A stretch of DNA of 64,000 nucleotides from Erysipelotrichaceae bacterium 66202529 (GCA_017161075.1 CP046174.1:3348001-3412000), one strand, 5' to 3'; shown: positions 8,941 to 18,791, counted from the stretch's first letter. A program made the numbers and translations. Notes: generated from the sequence alone by a model not told the origin.

Positions 8941-9828
8941 TTAAAATGTTTCTGATACTCTGACCCACAGCTGTATTTTACAAGCCTCCTGTTTTGGATG
9001 AATATAGCGCTGAACCAAAAAGGCATCGCTTTCATAACCGTGACTTGGCAGCCACACCTCAAAAAGATAGGCACTGGCCTTATACAGCGCTTCCTGCACC
9101 AGAATCTCAAAGCTTTCCGCTTCATATTCACACATCACATAGGTACCCGGCGGCATCTGAAAGGAGGCATAGCCCTGCACCGGGTTTTCTGTCTGTACCG
9201 CAGCCATATATGTAAAAATACCCGGGCTTTGTGAAGGCGTAAGTATGTCATCCCCCTCATCCATGGCGGCTGCCTGTAAAAGTGCATCCTGTTCAAGCCT
9301 GTTCCAGAGCTCCACAAGTGTATTTTCCTTCGGCTGTGCGATTTTTGTTTGATCTTCTTCTTTCAAATAACCGCTGAACCAGATGGCATCCTTACATACT
9401 ACGCGATGAATTTCAAGTACCATATCATCACAGATCAGCGGAACACCCTCATCAATCAGGGTATATTTCATTCCCAGTTGTGGTCGTATCACATGATCCA
9501 GATGAATATCCTTTGTTTTATAGTCTGTCGGTGAAATACCATACACCTGTCGAAAAGCTCTTGTTAATGCACTGTGACTGGAAAATCCGCACCGCATAGC
9601 GATATCCACGATTTTCATTTCCTCTTTTTTTAACAGTCCTGCCGCCTTTTTCAGACGCACGCTGCGAAGATAGTCATTAACGGTATACCCCACCAGTCTG
9701 TAAAATAAGCGCTGATAATAAAATCTGGAAAGATGTGCGATTTCAGAAAGCTGCTCGATTGTCAGCTCCTCATCATAATGCTCCTCCATATAATCCAATG
9801 TCTTTTGTATTGCATCCCATGCCTGCAT
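8941..9828 (-). CDS. AraC-family regulator with GyrI-like ligand domain
   Basis: Transcription factor, 295 aa. Residues about 5-105 contain the two AraC helix-turn-helix motifs (LTIEQLSEIAHLSRFYYQRLF and IVDIAMRCGFSSHSALTRAFR). Residues about 110-295 look like a GyrI/BacA-type effector-binding domain, as in Rob and BmrR relatives that sense small hydrophobic molecules. It is monocistronic. Its targets are unknown; the nearest divergent candidate region is 9,829-10,223. Confidence 0.85.
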   Translation of the reverse strand: MQAWDAIQKTLDYMEEHYDEELTIEQLSEIAHLSRFYYQRLFYRLVGYTVNDYLRSVRLKKAAGLLKKEEMKIVDIAMRCGFSSHSALTRAFRQVYGISPTDYKTKDIHLDHVIRPQLGMKYTLIDEGVPLICDDMVLEIHRVVCKDAIWFSGYLKEEDQTKIAQPKENTLVELWNRLEQDALLQAAAMDEGDDILTPSQSPGIFTYMAAVQTENPVQGYASFQMPPGTYVMCEYEAESFEILVQEALYKASAYLFEVWLPSHGYESDAFLVQRYIHPKQEACKIQLWVRVSETF

Positions 9829-10223
9829 GCAGCATCACCTCCACTATGAGTATACCCTAACGCTTATCATTTTGGCTTTGCACACAATGCCCTGTGAAAG
9901 CATAAAAGCAGTGACTCACGCGCTGTTTCATATATATTACCTACTGCAGCATGCGCAAATCCGGAAGAATCCTGCCATACAGCATAGCAGGATATGGAAA
10001 AGCAGTACTGCATCGGATGAGGAAACCCATGATAATTAGAAAGAAAATTATCTACCAGTCGAATACAGCGAATTAAAAAGCAAATTTTCTATCACCCCAG
10101 TACATAAGAAAGTTAATCTTATATTTATGATGTTTCACTCTGGTATTTCTGTGACAATCCTTCTCTTTCTTTATTATACTGTGCTTGTAAATGCTATCCA
10201 GCAAACAAAAATCGAAGATCTTT
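9829..10223. other. 395-nt intergenic region
   Basis: Lies upstream of the AraC-type gene and downstream of fetB. The only plus-strand frame (70 codons from 9827) overlaps the AraC promoter region, has no usual protein features and is not supported. No RNA or repeat is recognised. Confidence 0.5.
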
Positions 10224-11003
10224 TTACTTCAGGGATGCATGACGTGTGAAAAATGTTTTATAGCCAAGGGTCACAAAGACAACAACCGTTATTGCCGTAC
10301 AGCCCAGAATGGCAAGCATGATGCCGATCTGGTATTTAATCGCTGTCAGAGGAAAGGTTCCCGATAGCATCTGTCCGGTCATCATTCCCGGCAGCGAAAC
10401 GATTCCCATTGTCATCATATTATTCATCGTTGGTAAAATGGCACTGTCAAAGGCGTCGTTCACTTCTTCATGAGCCGCCAGCTTTGGTGATGCGCCTAGC
10501 ATCAGTGAGTTTTCAATTTTTTCTCTGTGATCCTGCATATTGGCGCACAGACGGTTTGCGCCAAGTGCGATGCCTGTCATAGAATTTCCAATAATCATAC
10601 CGGAAATTGGAATGAAATACTGTGGATTGAACCAGGGGCGTACCTGCAGAACCAGCAGCATGAAAATAACCGCAGTACTGAGATAGCCGACGGTCATAGA
10701 AATGGCCATGAGGCGTTTTAAATCACTGTTCATCTGATAGCGTACTCTTTTTTGTGCATTGTAAATGGCAAAGCCCAGCATGATTCCCAGCATAAGCAGA
10801 GTCAGCCACCAGCTTGGATTTTTAAACACATACAGCAAAATGTATCCCATAATGGTTAGCTGAATAGTCATACGGGTTGTCGCAATTAAAATCATGCGCT
10901 CTCTGCGGATTCCTCTTGCGCGGAAGATAATCAGCAATACAAGCACAAAAATATAGGCGATGGAAAGATTGATAAGCGACAGATCCATAACTGAATTATT
11001 CAT
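10224..11003 (-). CDS. fetB: FetB-like ABC permease (UPF0014)
   Basis: Membrane subunit of a two-gene ABC exporter; the E. coli homologue FetAB (YbbL/YbbM) exports iron. About 259 aa with roughly seven hydrophobic helices. Family-typical stretches GNSMTGIALGANR, EVNDAFDSAILPTMNNMMTMGIVSLPGMMTGQ (near residues 145-215) are present. I prefer the ATG at 11003, which puts AAAGGGG 7 nt upstream. It overlaps fetA by 8 nt. Confidence 0.88.
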   Translation of the reverse strand: MNNSVMDLSLINLSIAYIFVLVLLIIFRARGIRRERMILIATTRMTIQLTIMGYILLYVFKNPSWWLTLLMLGIMLGFAIYNAQKRVRYQMNSDLKRLMAISMTVGYLSTAVIFMLLVLQVRPWFNPQYFIPISGMIIGNSMTGIALGANRLCANMQDHREKIENSLMLGASPKLAAHEEVNDAFDSAILPTMNNMMTMGIVSLPGMMTGQMLSGTFPLTAIKYQIGIMLAILGCTAITVVVFVTLGYKTFFTRHASLK

Positions 11004-11631
11004 ATACATACCCCTTTGTATCGCCGTTTTCGATACGCAACAGACTCTTTGGATATTTTGCGGATACCTCCTGCGAGTGTGTTACCATGATCAACTGACG
11101 GTTACGCTCCATCACAAACTGTACCAGATTTTCAATCACAAAGCCTTCGGTTTCCTTATCCAGCGCCGAGCTAGGCTCATCCACCAGGTAGACCTCAGCC
11201 TCCATCAGCATGACTCTAGCCAGACATAAGCGCTGCTTTTCCCCTCCGGATAACCGCGCACAGCTTTCATTCAATTCCTTGTTTAAATCAACCTTTTTCA
11301 GATACTCCTTCAGCTTCTGCCGCGTTGCCGGAAGGCGTCCGCTGAGCTTTAAGCCTATTTGCAGATTTTCTTCTATATCCCCCGGATAAATCACAGGCGT
11401 CTGCCCCAGCATGACAACCCTTCTGCGCAGCTCCACCGGATTCATTTTCTGAATATCCTCACCGTGAAACAAAATGGTTCCCCCATCGGCCTCATTCAAA
11501 CGGTTTAATAATCTTAGCATTGTTGTTTTCCCGCTGCCGCTGGGACCGGTTATACAGGTAACACAGCGATCCAGACATACATGCTGTATATGAAGAATAT
11601 GTTTAAATGTAACATTTTTAAGCTCAAACAT
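10996..11631 (-). CDS. fetA: FetA-like ABC ATPase
   Basis: ATP-binding subunit partnering FetB. About 211 aa; Walker A GPSGSGKTT near residue 30, signature LSGGEKQRLCLARV near 127, Walker B VYLVDEPSSALD near 150, and the H-loop His in VTHS. The start at 11631 is preferred because a GAAAGGG site is 9 nt upstream; an ATG 9 nt earlier sits on the site itself. Confidence 0.88.
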   Translation of the reverse strand: MFELKNVTFKHILHIQHVCLDRCVTCITGPSGSGKTTMLRLLNRLNEADGGTILFHGEDIQKMNPVELRRRVVMLGQTPVIYPGDIEENLQIGLKLSGRLPATRQKLKEYLKKVDLNKELNESCARLSGGEKQRLCLARVMLMEAEVYLVDEPSSALDKETEGFVIENLVQFVMERNRQLIMVTHSQEVSAKYPKSLLRIENGDTKGYVYE

Positions 11632-11732
11632 GATATTCATCCCTTTCTTTACCTTTTCAGAATATCACAATTCTAAAAATACTTCCACACATACACCATA
11701 TGATATATAATTGTTAGCATGAGGGTGATCGT

Positions 11733-12608
11733 ATGTATACCAAGGGTATTCTATATACTGTTTTATCTGCTGTTTTGTTCGGCATAACGCCACTGATTAC
11801 AACTGCCGTCTATGGATACGGGGCTAATTCCATGACCGTTGTGTTTTACCGTTCCTTGTTTGTAATTCCCATGCTGGCAGTTATCATGAAAGCAAGAGGG
11901 ATATCCTTTACCATTTCTGTAAGGGATTTGCGAAATACCGGTATCATAGCCGTATTCGGAAGCGGTTTGACAACCATCCTGCTGTTTTCTTCCTATGCCT
12001 ATATTGATGTCGGCTGTGCAACTACCCTGCATTTTCTGTATCCGGTCTTTGTGTCGCTTCTCTGCTTTGCGGTATATCATGAACGGCTTGGAAGACGCAA
12101 GCTGCTGGCTTTGGGGATGGCATTTGTTGGAGCTCTCTGCTTTTTTGATCTGACCAATGCAGGAAGCATCACCGGTTTGATCATGGCCGCAAGCTCTGCA
12201 CTCACCTATGCATTTTATATGGTGCAGCTGGAGAAAACACGGCTATCCCATCAAAATGCCTATAAGATATCCTTTTATCTCGCCATTTTCATTCTCCTTG
12301 AAACCCTCGTCTATCACCTGCTGTTCTCCTCAATTCAGTTTATATTGCCATGGAATGCCTATCTGCTGATTCTGCTGCTCAGTCTGGTATCCAGCTTTCT
12401 GGCCGTTGTACTTTTACAGAAGGGGATTCAGAAGCTGGGCTCCAGTACCGCTTCCTTATTCTGTCTCTTTGAGCCAATCACATCCGTAATTTGCGGTGTT
12501 TTCTTTCTTCAGGAGGCTTTAACTCCGGCAAAAACAGCAGGATGTCTTATCATACTTACGGCACTGATTATCATGAGCAGAGAACAGAAGAAGAAAGAAG
12601 CTTCTTAA
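11733..12608 (+). CDS. EamA/DMT-family transporter
   Basis: Putative metabolite exporter of the drug/metabolite superfamily. 291 aa with about ten hydrophobic segments arranged as two EamA repeats. GAGGGTGATCGT precedes the ATG. It diverges from fetA with a 100-nt shared upstream region. Substrate unknown. Confidence 0.85.
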   Translation: MYTKGILYTVLSAVLFGITPLITTAVYGYGANSMTVVFYRSLFVIPMLAVIMKARGISFTISVRDLRNTGIIAVFGSGLTTILLFSSYAYIDVGCATTLHFLYPVFVSLLCFAVYHERLGRRKLLALGMAFVGALCFFDLTNAGSITGLIMAASSALTYAFYMVQLEKTRLSHQNAYKISFYLAIFILLETLVYHLLFSSIQFILPWNAYLLILLLSLVSSFLAVVLLQKGIQKLGSSTASLFCLFEPITSVICGVFFLQEALTPAKTAGCLIILTALIIMSREQKKKEAS

Positions 12609-12705
12609 TATTTCTTAAAATTTACAGGATTTTGCATGATGCTATAGGAAACGGTAAAAACTATGATATAATGAAAACAAAAAAGCATATATATGAAGGA
12701 GTCCC

Positions 12706-12852
12706 ATGGAACCATTGAATCTTGCCAGTATAGCAGAAATCGGCGGTAAATATACGTCGCATAGAAGTGAAATCATTTCCTACATACTCATTGCCCTGTG
12801 CGGAGCTGCTTTTCTGTATCTGATTATTCATCAGATCCGCTCACACAAATAA
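12706..12852 (+). CDS. 48-aa predicted single-pass membrane protein
   Basis: Starts MEPLNLASIAEIGGKYT and contains one hydrophobic helix (about residues 24-42, IISYILIALCGAAFLYLII) followed by a short basic tail. GAAGGAG lies 5 nt before the ATG, and a clean terminator follows 18 nt after the stop; together these make it a credible small gene although no family is recognised. Confidence 0.7.
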   Translation: MEPLNLASIAEIGGKYTSHRSEIISYILIALCGAAFLYLIIHQIRSHK

Positions 12853-12869
12853 TCAACACCTAATCCCGG

Positions 12870-12895
12870 CAGTTTCAATATGAAACTGTTTTTTT
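12870..12895 (+). terminator. terminator after the 48-aa gene
   Basis: CAGTTTC and GAAACTG pair around a short loop and are followed by seven T. Confidence 0.85.
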
Positions 12896-13410
12896 ATGCA
12901 TTTTCCTTTGCGTTGCTGTGCTTTTCTCAGATATACTGCTTTGTACTTCCCTGTATCATGGCAGGTACCATCATGTTACCTAGACAAGGGTTCTTCAAAT
13001 GAGAATACGTAATTTCATATGTCATCAGGCTCTTTACTACGAAAACAGACTGATTCGATATATCACTACGTTCCTTTTCCTTCTTCATACATTGAAATAT
13101 CTATATTATGAGAGTAGCAGTCACATCCCTTATGTATATCAGATTCTAATCAAAACAGAGAAGCAAACAAAGCAAAAATATATGAAAGAATGTAAAATCA
13201 GCTTATTACATATAAGATATGTTTGTATCTTTACGTTATCTTATATTATAGAAATACCCAAATATATAAAAGATTTAGTCAAGAACGCAATATCTTTTCA
13301 TATAATTCTGGATTTAGAAATAACAAATTCAAACTCATGAAGCGTATTCATATAGAATAAGCAAATTAGTCCCCTATAAGAAATGTTATATACCTTTTTA
13401 ATGAAGTAGT
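12896..13410. other. AT-rich intergenic region
   Basis: About 515 nt. A 113-codon plus-strand frame (12999-13340) is present but has no ribosome binding site, and its Tyr/Ile/Lys-rich composition is what AT-rich non-coding DNA gives. Nothing else is supported. Confidence 0.5.
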
Positions 13411-13437
13411 AAAAACAGCACAATTTCCCGTGCTGTT
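13411..13437 (-). terminator. terminator downstream of the toxin gene
   Basis: Minus strand AACAGCAC ... GTGCTGTT, an 8-bp perfect stem, then TTTTA. It lies 56 nt past the toxin stop codon. Confidence 0.75.
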
Positions 13438-13492
13438 TAGATAGCGCCTTTGCCCATTAGCGACTAAGCCCCCTCTTTTTTATCTTTTAAAG

Positions 13493-13774
13493 TTAAAACA
13501 AATCAGAGTGTGTGCCAGTTTTTACTAAGATAAGTGTTAACTCTTCATTATCCTTAATATACATTAGCAACCAATCCGGCTCTATATGACACTCACGAAT
13601 TCCTCTACTTTTATACTTGCCAGCTAAATCATGGTCACGATATTCAACTGGTAACTCAATATCATTTGCTAACATATTGATTACTGCTTTTATTTTCTCT
13701 AAGTCATAGCTTCGTTTCTTTATTTTCTTTAAATCTTTTTTAAAGTTATTCTCATACCTTATCGCTCTCATCAT
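13493..13774 (-). CDS. YafQ-family mRNA interferase toxin
   Basis: Type II toxin expected to cut mRNA at the ribosome. 93 aa, normal for RelE/YafQ. Family features: N-terminal FKKDLKKIKKR, central YRDHDLAGKYKSRGIRECHI, WLLMYI, and the C-terminal LILVKTGTHSDLF carrying the usual His-Ser/Asp-Leu-Phe end. It overlaps the antitoxin gene by 23 nt, so it is coupled. It lies outside the ICE. Confidence 0.9.
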   Translation of the reverse strand: MMRAIRYENNFKKDLKKIKKRSYDLEKIKAVINMLANDIELPVEYRDHDLAGKYKSRGIRECHIEPDWLLMYIKDNEELTLILVKTGTHSDLF

Positions 13775-14021
13775 TCAAATCCTCAAGTAATTCATCAACA
13801 CTATGAAATTTCCTGCTTAAATTTGTTCCATTTAAAGCATTCTCTATAGCTTGCGTCACTTTTTCATTATACATTGATACTTCGAAAGGAATACGTTGTT
13901 CCCGGCATAATTTCTTTAGAAATATTGTAACAGCAGTAGTCATATTTAAACCCAATTCGTTACATACTTCTTCTGTTTCTTTTTTTAAATCATCGTCAAT
14001 CCTTACACTTATCATTGCCAT
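13752..14021 (-). CDS. RelB/DinJ-family antitoxin
   Basis: Partner of the YafQ-like toxin. 89 aa; the N terminus SVRIDDDLKKETEEVCNELG is a ribbon-helix-helix DNA-binding segment, followed by GLNMTTAVTIFLKK typical of DinJ. AAAGGTGG is 7 nt before the ATG. It likely represses its own operon through the palindrome at 14,066-14,095. Confidence 0.9.
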   Translation of the reverse strand: MAMISVRIDDDLKKETEEVCNELGLNMTTAVTIFLKKLCREQRIPFEVSMYNEKVTQAIENALNGTNLSRKFHSVDELLEDLNDESDKV

Positions 14022-14047
14022 GCATATACCACCTTTCTTATAGCTAT

Positions 14048-14095
14048 ATTATATCAGCTATTTAATACATTGTCTATCATAACATATACAATGTA
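14048..14095 (-). promoter_or_regulatory. promoter and operator of the toxin-antitoxin operon
   Basis: Minus strand -10 TATAAT (14,048-14,053), 17-nt spacer, -35 TAGACA (14,071-14,076). A perfect inverted repeat TACATTGT / ACAATGTA (14,066-14,073 and 14,088-14,095, 14 nt apart) overlaps the -35, as expected for an autorepressing antitoxin. Confidence 0.7.
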
Positions 14096-14407
14096 ATACA
14101 ATATCATAATGTATATATTTTAACCATTGCATAAGAATTTCATATAAAGTATTGCCTATACCTTGTAGCTTGCACAGGCGATTTCAAGAAAAATCACTTT
14201 AAAATCTAAACAGCTATTTGAATTTGAAAAGAGGTAATAATTGATGAAAATCATACTGGCTTATTTATGATTAACAACTACAATGAATTTATAATAACAA
14301 TAAAAAACAAAATAAATCCTTTTTGTTTCTTCCCTTTTCTGGGACATACAGTCTGCTTCATATGCAGATTATATATCTGCAGTAAGTTTCTGTTCTTTTC
14401 ATGAGAG
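14096..14407. other. intergenic region between the TA operon and asnB
   Basis: No supported gene. AT-rich, with several short inverted repeats around 14,350-14,385. Confidence 0.5.
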
Positions 14408-14453
14408 AAAGCAGCCAGCAGCCCTGATACATACCGGGTACTCGCTGCTTTTT
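14408..14453. terminator. terminator downstream of the asnB 3' part
   Basis: AAAGCAGC and GCTGCTTT pair across a 28-nt loop. The plus strand has the better T run; on the minus strand, the asnB direction, the tail is TTTCTCTC. Confidence 0.5.
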
Positions 14454-14477
14454 CGCTCTGACAAAGCTATGCTTTCA

Positions 14478-15151
14478 CTATATTTGAATCTGTACCTGAA
14501 GCTTTTTCATCCAGTAATTTACCTGCAGCAGATATGCGATCGTCTGCGGGGTATTCATCAGCTGTCCATACCATGGAATCGAGCGGTCTTCCCTTAAAAG
14601 CTCCTGCAGCTTCTCTTTTTTCACAATTTGAAGTAGCGGTTCATCGCCCTGTGCCAGCAGCTCCTCCATCTGTTTACTGACCAGCTCACGGTATTTTGGA
14701 TGCCATGTTTTCGGATATGGACTTTTCTTACGCCATAACACCTCATCCGGTAACAATCCCTTCACCGCTTCCCGCAGCAGTCCCTTTTCATAGCCCTGAT
14801 AATCCTTAAATTCCCATGGAATGCTGTACAGATACTGTGCAATACGCATATCGCAGAAGGGTACTCGCACCTCCAGTGAATTGTACATAGACATGCGATC
14901 CTTGCGGTCAAGCAGCGTTTGCATAAACCACTTCATATTGAGATTCACCATTTCCCGGAGACGGCGTTCTTCCTTGGAGCGTCCACATAGGATATCACTT
15001 TGCTTCAGTGTTTCCTGATACCGCTGATCAACATAGGTAACTCCGTTGATGTGTTCCGCCAGCTCATCCTTCAGAAAGCTCATGCGGTATTTTGTGGACT
15101 GTGCCCATGGGAATCCATAGGCAGAGCGAATCTTCGGATCCCGGTACCACG
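14478..15151 (-). pseudogene. asnB: asnB, 3' fragment cut off by the ICE
   Basis: C-terminal part of glutamine-hydrolysing asparagine synthetase: native codons from WYRDPKIRSAYGFPWAQSTKYR to the end, including RVPFCDMRIAQYLYSIPWEFK and the LLREAVKGLLP and RKKSPYPKTWHPKY motifs of AsnB. The native sequence begins at the 6-bp junction repeat (15,146-15,151). A TTG-started frame reaches 19 codons into the ICE (to 15209) but has no ribosome binding site. This piece lacks the glutaminase domain and the ATP PP-loop (SGGLDSS), which are in the other half at 59,019-60,186, so it should be inactive while the element is integrated. Confidence 0.93.
15146..15151. repeat. ICE left junction core (attL side)
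   Basis: ACCACG, repeated at 59,019-59,024. Chromosomal asnB is to its left. To its right the ICE begins TCGAGGGTAAAAGTGACCC, which is an imperfect inverted copy of the other ICE end. Confidence 0.85.
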
Positions 15152-15192
15152 TCGAGGGTAAAAGTGACCCCCACCATATATTTTTTAGTGAA

Positions 15193-17184
15193 TCATTCAG
15201 ATTCACCAATCAATATAGGATTTTTGATCTTATATACTATCTCAATAGAAGTTTCTGTTACATTGATTTTTGAGATAATCTCATCTAAGAACCTTGTTTT
15301 GAAATTCCTACTCTTAAAAATATTTTTGAGTAGTTCTGCTTCATCCAAAACAGCCTTTGATTTACGTTTATAGCTTGAGATAATGTCTCGCTCAATATCT
15401 AATTGCTTATTAAGCAGGATGGCATTTTTTTGATACTCCTTAATCTTATCATAGAATAAGGAATCAGAAATCATACCGTTAGCTCGATCAGAATAAATCA
15501 TATCAATTTTGTGCATTTGGATATCTAGCTCCTTTTCCAAGCGATTGCGTTCTACTATATGAGATGCAACAGGTTCTAAATATATTTGCTCAACTTTTTT
15601 TTCAAAGTCACTACTCTGCACATATTTTGAAAGATTTTTTAATCGTAAAGTAACTTCATTTTCTATATCTAAATAAGATATATGTTTTTGGCTGATACTG
15701 CAAGGAATGATATGCTTTACTTTTTCAGAGGGGCAATATACATTTTGCTTTTTCCTTTTCTCAGTAATTTTAGTTATTTGCATTTTTCGTCCACAGCATC
15801 CGCAATATATATATTGATATAGAATGGGTTTATCTAATAAAGCAGTTGGTTTTTGCTTTGTTGCCATCAGTTCCTGTACATGTTCAAACTGATCTTTACT
15901 TATCAAAGCAATATGACAGTTTGGAGTTACGATTTTCACACCATTTACTTTACGAACATTGCAACCATAATATCCTTCATTTTTTAGTACACATCTGATT
16001 TTATCAGGTGTCCATACATCCTTAAAAGTTGTAGAACCTTGTGTTTTTAAATAGCATTTCGGTGTAATATAGTTACGTTCATTACAGATATCTGCAATAC
16101 TTCTATACCCATATCCTTGTTCATATAAATCAAAAATTTCATGTACAATGTAGGCAACCTTTTCGTCAATAACTAATGAATAATAATCATTACTGTCATG
16201 TGTGTAGCCAAATAGGGTAAAACGATGATGTGCTTTGTGAACATCCTTTGCAATCTTTTTTTTATCAAGTCTCATTGTATTCGCCATATCAAAGGTTTCT
16301 TCATCAATGATAGGTTCATGACGGTTATCTTTGCATAATAGATATTTTTTATCCAGCCTAACAGATTTCTTGCTTTTGAGACTTACTTTTATATACTTGT
16401 TACTTAGAACACTTCCTAAATAAACTTTATTTTGTATTGTATTCAAAATGAAAGATTTATCCCATTTATAACAAGTGTCTGTATCTGTCTCATACAAATT
16501 TCCAGTTTTGCGATATCTCGCTGGAGTTGAAATATGTTCTGAAGTCAAAATATCAGCAATAGCCTTAGCAGAATGATTGTTTATATATAATTCAAATATC
16601 TTTTTGATAATTTTGCTAGATGAATCATCAATTATCAAATGGTGATGATCGGTAGGGTCTTTCATGTATCCATAAGGAGCAAATGAAGATAAATATTCTC
16701 CTTTTTGTCGCTTGCTGTAAATCACTGCTTTTATGCTGTCTGACGTTTGATATGGATAGAAGTCATTGAACCCTATTTTAAGAATTAAATCACTGTTAAC
16801 GCACTCTATCGCAGTATCAACGTTATCATTTATTGCAAGATAACGTATTCTATGCTCAGGAAACCATTTTTCAACATAAAATCCAACCTTGTTAGAATCT
16901 CTGCCAAATCTTTCAAGAGATTTAGTAATGATTGTATTTATTCTTCCTTTTTCAATATCTTGCATCAACCTATTGAAATCAGGACGATCAAATGTCATTC
17001 CACTTATACCATCATCTATATATTCATCAACATATGTTAAATTATGCTTTTCCATATATAAATGAAGTTGTTTTCTTTGATTCTTGATACTTTCGCTCTC
17101 TACATCATCTCCATCCGCTACTGAAAGTCTATAATACAAAGCAATTTTATTTGACTTATAGTAGGTAGTATTCAGTTTACGCAT
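15193..17184 (-). CDS. large serine recombinase, second of a pair
   Basis: Probable integrase/excisionase of the ICE. 663 aa. N-terminal resolvase domain (about 12-160) with the catalytic Ser in YYRLSVADGD and helper Arg motifs in KSLERFGRD; recombinase DNA-binding domain (about 185-310) and a second related region; Cys zinc ribbon near 445-480 (CGCCGRK ... CPSEK ... CSIS); coiled coil near 540-600. AAGGAAG precedes the ATG. It overlaps the next recombinase gene upstream by 8 nt, and its stop lies only 42 nt from the attL core. Whether it acts alone or with its partner cannot be read from sequence. Confidence 0.93.
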   Translation of the reverse strand: MRKLNTTYYKSNKIALYYRLSVADGDDVESESIKNQRKQLHLYMEKHNLTYVDEYIDDGISGMTFDRPDFNRLMQDIEKGRINTIITKSLERFGRDSNKVGFYVEKWFPEHRIRYLAINDNVDTAIECVNSDLILKIGFNDFYPYQTSDSIKAVIYSKRQKGEYLSSFAPYGYMKDPTDHHHLIIDDSSSKIIKKIFELYINNHSAKAIADILTSEHISTPARYRKTGNLYETDTDTCYKWDKSFILNTIQNKVYLGSVLSNKYIKVSLKSKKSVRLDKKYLLCKDNRHEPIIDEETFDMANTMRLDKKKIAKDVHKAHHRFTLFGYTHDSNDYYSLVIDEKVAYIVHEIFDLYEQGYGYRSIADICNERNYITPKCYLKTQGSTTFKDVWTPDKIRCVLKNEGYYGCNVRKVNGVKIVTPNCHIALISKDQFEHVQELMATKQKPTALLDKPILYQYIYCGCCGRKMQITKITEKRKKQNVYCPSEKVKHIIPCSISQKHISYLDIENEVTLRLKNLSKYVQSSDFEKKVEQIYLEPVASHIVERNRLEKELDIQMHKIDMIYSDRANGMISDSLFYDKIKEYQKNAILLNKQLDIERDIISSYKRKSKAVLDEAELLKNIFKSRNFKTRFLDEIISKINVTETSIEIVYKIKNPILIGESE

Positions 17185-18751
17185 AATGATTTAACTTCCT
17201 TATGCGATAATGGATTCTTATATTTCGCTCTTTATCAATATATACCTTTTCAATAAGGCGATTTATAATTTCTTTCGATGGAGTATCAGATGACAGAAAG
17301 GATTTTATAATCCGTTTTATTTCATCATTATCAAGATCAGATGTTTTATGTGATTCAAGCCTAGATTGCAATTCTTTTATTTTTTCTGTTTCTATTTCAA
17401 TTTCATTGTTAATTCGATTAGCAAACCTCATATAGATACTTGCTTCAATTACCTCATTAAGTCTATCTTCATAAAGTAAATTTAGCTTACGTTTTAACCC
17501 ATCTATATTATCTCTTGATCGTTGGATCATTTTATTGATATCCTGTACATCATTGCATACAGCAACAATATCATCAATATTATCATAGTCGAATTGTAAA
17601 AACAGTTTTTTAATGTTGTTTAAAACAGCTTTTTCGAGTGAATCATAATCTAATTTGTGTGAACTGCATAACCCTTTAGAGCTGAACTTTTTATAAGTGT
17701 TACATTGGCAAAAGAATTTTTTCTTATTCTTATCAAAAGAAAGGGAAACTTTTGCACCACAATCGTAGCAAAACAAGAGAGGTTTAAGGAGACATTTATC
17801 ATAATCAATTTTATTATCTGCGCATTCTTTCGTTTTCCTGTTGGAAATGGCATTAGCCAATGCGAAAGTTTCTTCGTCAACGATAGCATCAGTCCAATTA
17901 CTTTCTATTGCCTGATCTTCTTCTGCAACAGGTATACGTTTTCTTGATTTATAACTTACAGATTTTGTAGTACCTGATACATAGCAACCTTTATAAATTT
18001 TATGATTTATTATCCTTTTGATTGTATTGCCTTTCCATATTTCAGGGTGTTTACTTAATTTTTGAGGATTAGGCAAATACTGACAAGGTGTTTTTACACC
18101 CCTTGCGGTTAATAACTTCGCAATTTCAGAATAAGGTTTACCGTTGATGTAAAGCATAAATATTTCTTTGACAATGATACTTTGCTCCTCATTTGGAATA
18201 AGGTGGGTGGCATCTTTTGGATCACGCATATAACCGTAAGGTGGATGATTATGCCAATATTCTCGATTTTCTCTTTTAGTCTTGAATACACTGTTAGTTG
18301 AAATACTGGTTTGTAAAGGAACCATATCATTACTACCAAGTTTCAAAGGCAGTAATGCATTATTCACTCTTTCAGCACCACTATCATAATCATCCAAAAG
18401 ACTAATATAGCGTACTCTTTGTTCAGGAAAGAATGTTTCAATGAAATAACCAGTCTCAACATGATCACGCCCAAGTCTAGAGAAATCTTTTGTTACTACA
18501 CCTTTAATAGTTCCGTTTAGAATATCTTGCTTTAATCGTTCAATGTCAGGTCGATTGAAATTACCACCTGAAAAGCCATCATCCTTATATTCTTTGAATT
18601 TTTTAATGCCACTACGTTTTACTACTTTGGTTATTAGATCACGTTGGTTCTTAATACTATCACTCTCGTTAACGTTGTTATCTCTCGATAAGCGATAATA
18701 TAATCCCCATGTACCCGACATCAATTCAGCGTTTTTTATGACCTCAATCAT
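17177..18751 (-). CDS. large serine recombinase, first of a pair
   Basis: 524 aa. Catalytic Ser in YYRLSRDNN (about residue 21), KDFSRLGRD motif near 86, recombinase domain with the DGFSGGNFNRPD loop, zinc ribbon near 330-370 (CYDCGAK ... CQCNTY ... GLCSSH) and a C-terminal coiled coil. AAAGGAGCGCT precedes the ATG. It is co-transcribed with the 663-aa recombinase from the TGGTATAAT promoter at 18,792. The two proteins are related but clearly diverged, like other two-recombinase elements such as SCC ccrA/ccrB. Confidence 0.93.
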   Translation of the reverse strand: MIEVIKNAELMSGTWGLYYRLSRDNNVNESDSIKNQRDLITKVVKRSGIKKFKEYKDDGFSGGNFNRPDIERLKQDILNGTIKGVVTKDFSRLGRDHVETGYFIETFFPEQRVRYISLLDDYDSGAERVNNALLPLKLGSNDMVPLQTSISTNSVFKTKRENREYWHNHPPYGYMRDPKDATHLIPNEEQSIIVKEIFMLYINGKPYSEIAKLLTARGVKTPCQYLPNPQKLSKHPEIWKGNTIKRIINHKIYKGCYVSGTTKSVSYKSRKRIPVAEEDQAIESNWTDAIVDEETFALANAISNRKTKECADNKIDYDKCLLKPLLFCYDCGAKVSLSFDKNKKKFFCQCNTYKKFSSKGLCSSHKLDYDSLEKAVLNNIKKLFLQFDYDNIDDIVAVCNDVQDINKMIQRSRDNIDGLKRKLNLLYEDRLNEVIEASIYMRFANRINNEIEIETEKIKELQSRLESHKTSDLDNDEIKRIIKSFLSSDTPSKEIINRLIEKVYIDKERNIRIHYRIRKLNHYA

Positions 18752-18791
18752 AGCGCTCCTTTCCTAATTAACGCTGTCCTTTGTCACCTAT

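Noticed and set aside
9827..10039. 70-codon plus-strand frame
   Set aside because: Begins over the AraC-type gene start, lacks a ribosome binding site and has no coding features.
12999..13340. 113-codon plus-strand frame
   Set aside because: No ribosome binding site, no promoter, composition typical of AT-rich non-coding DNA, no domain pattern.
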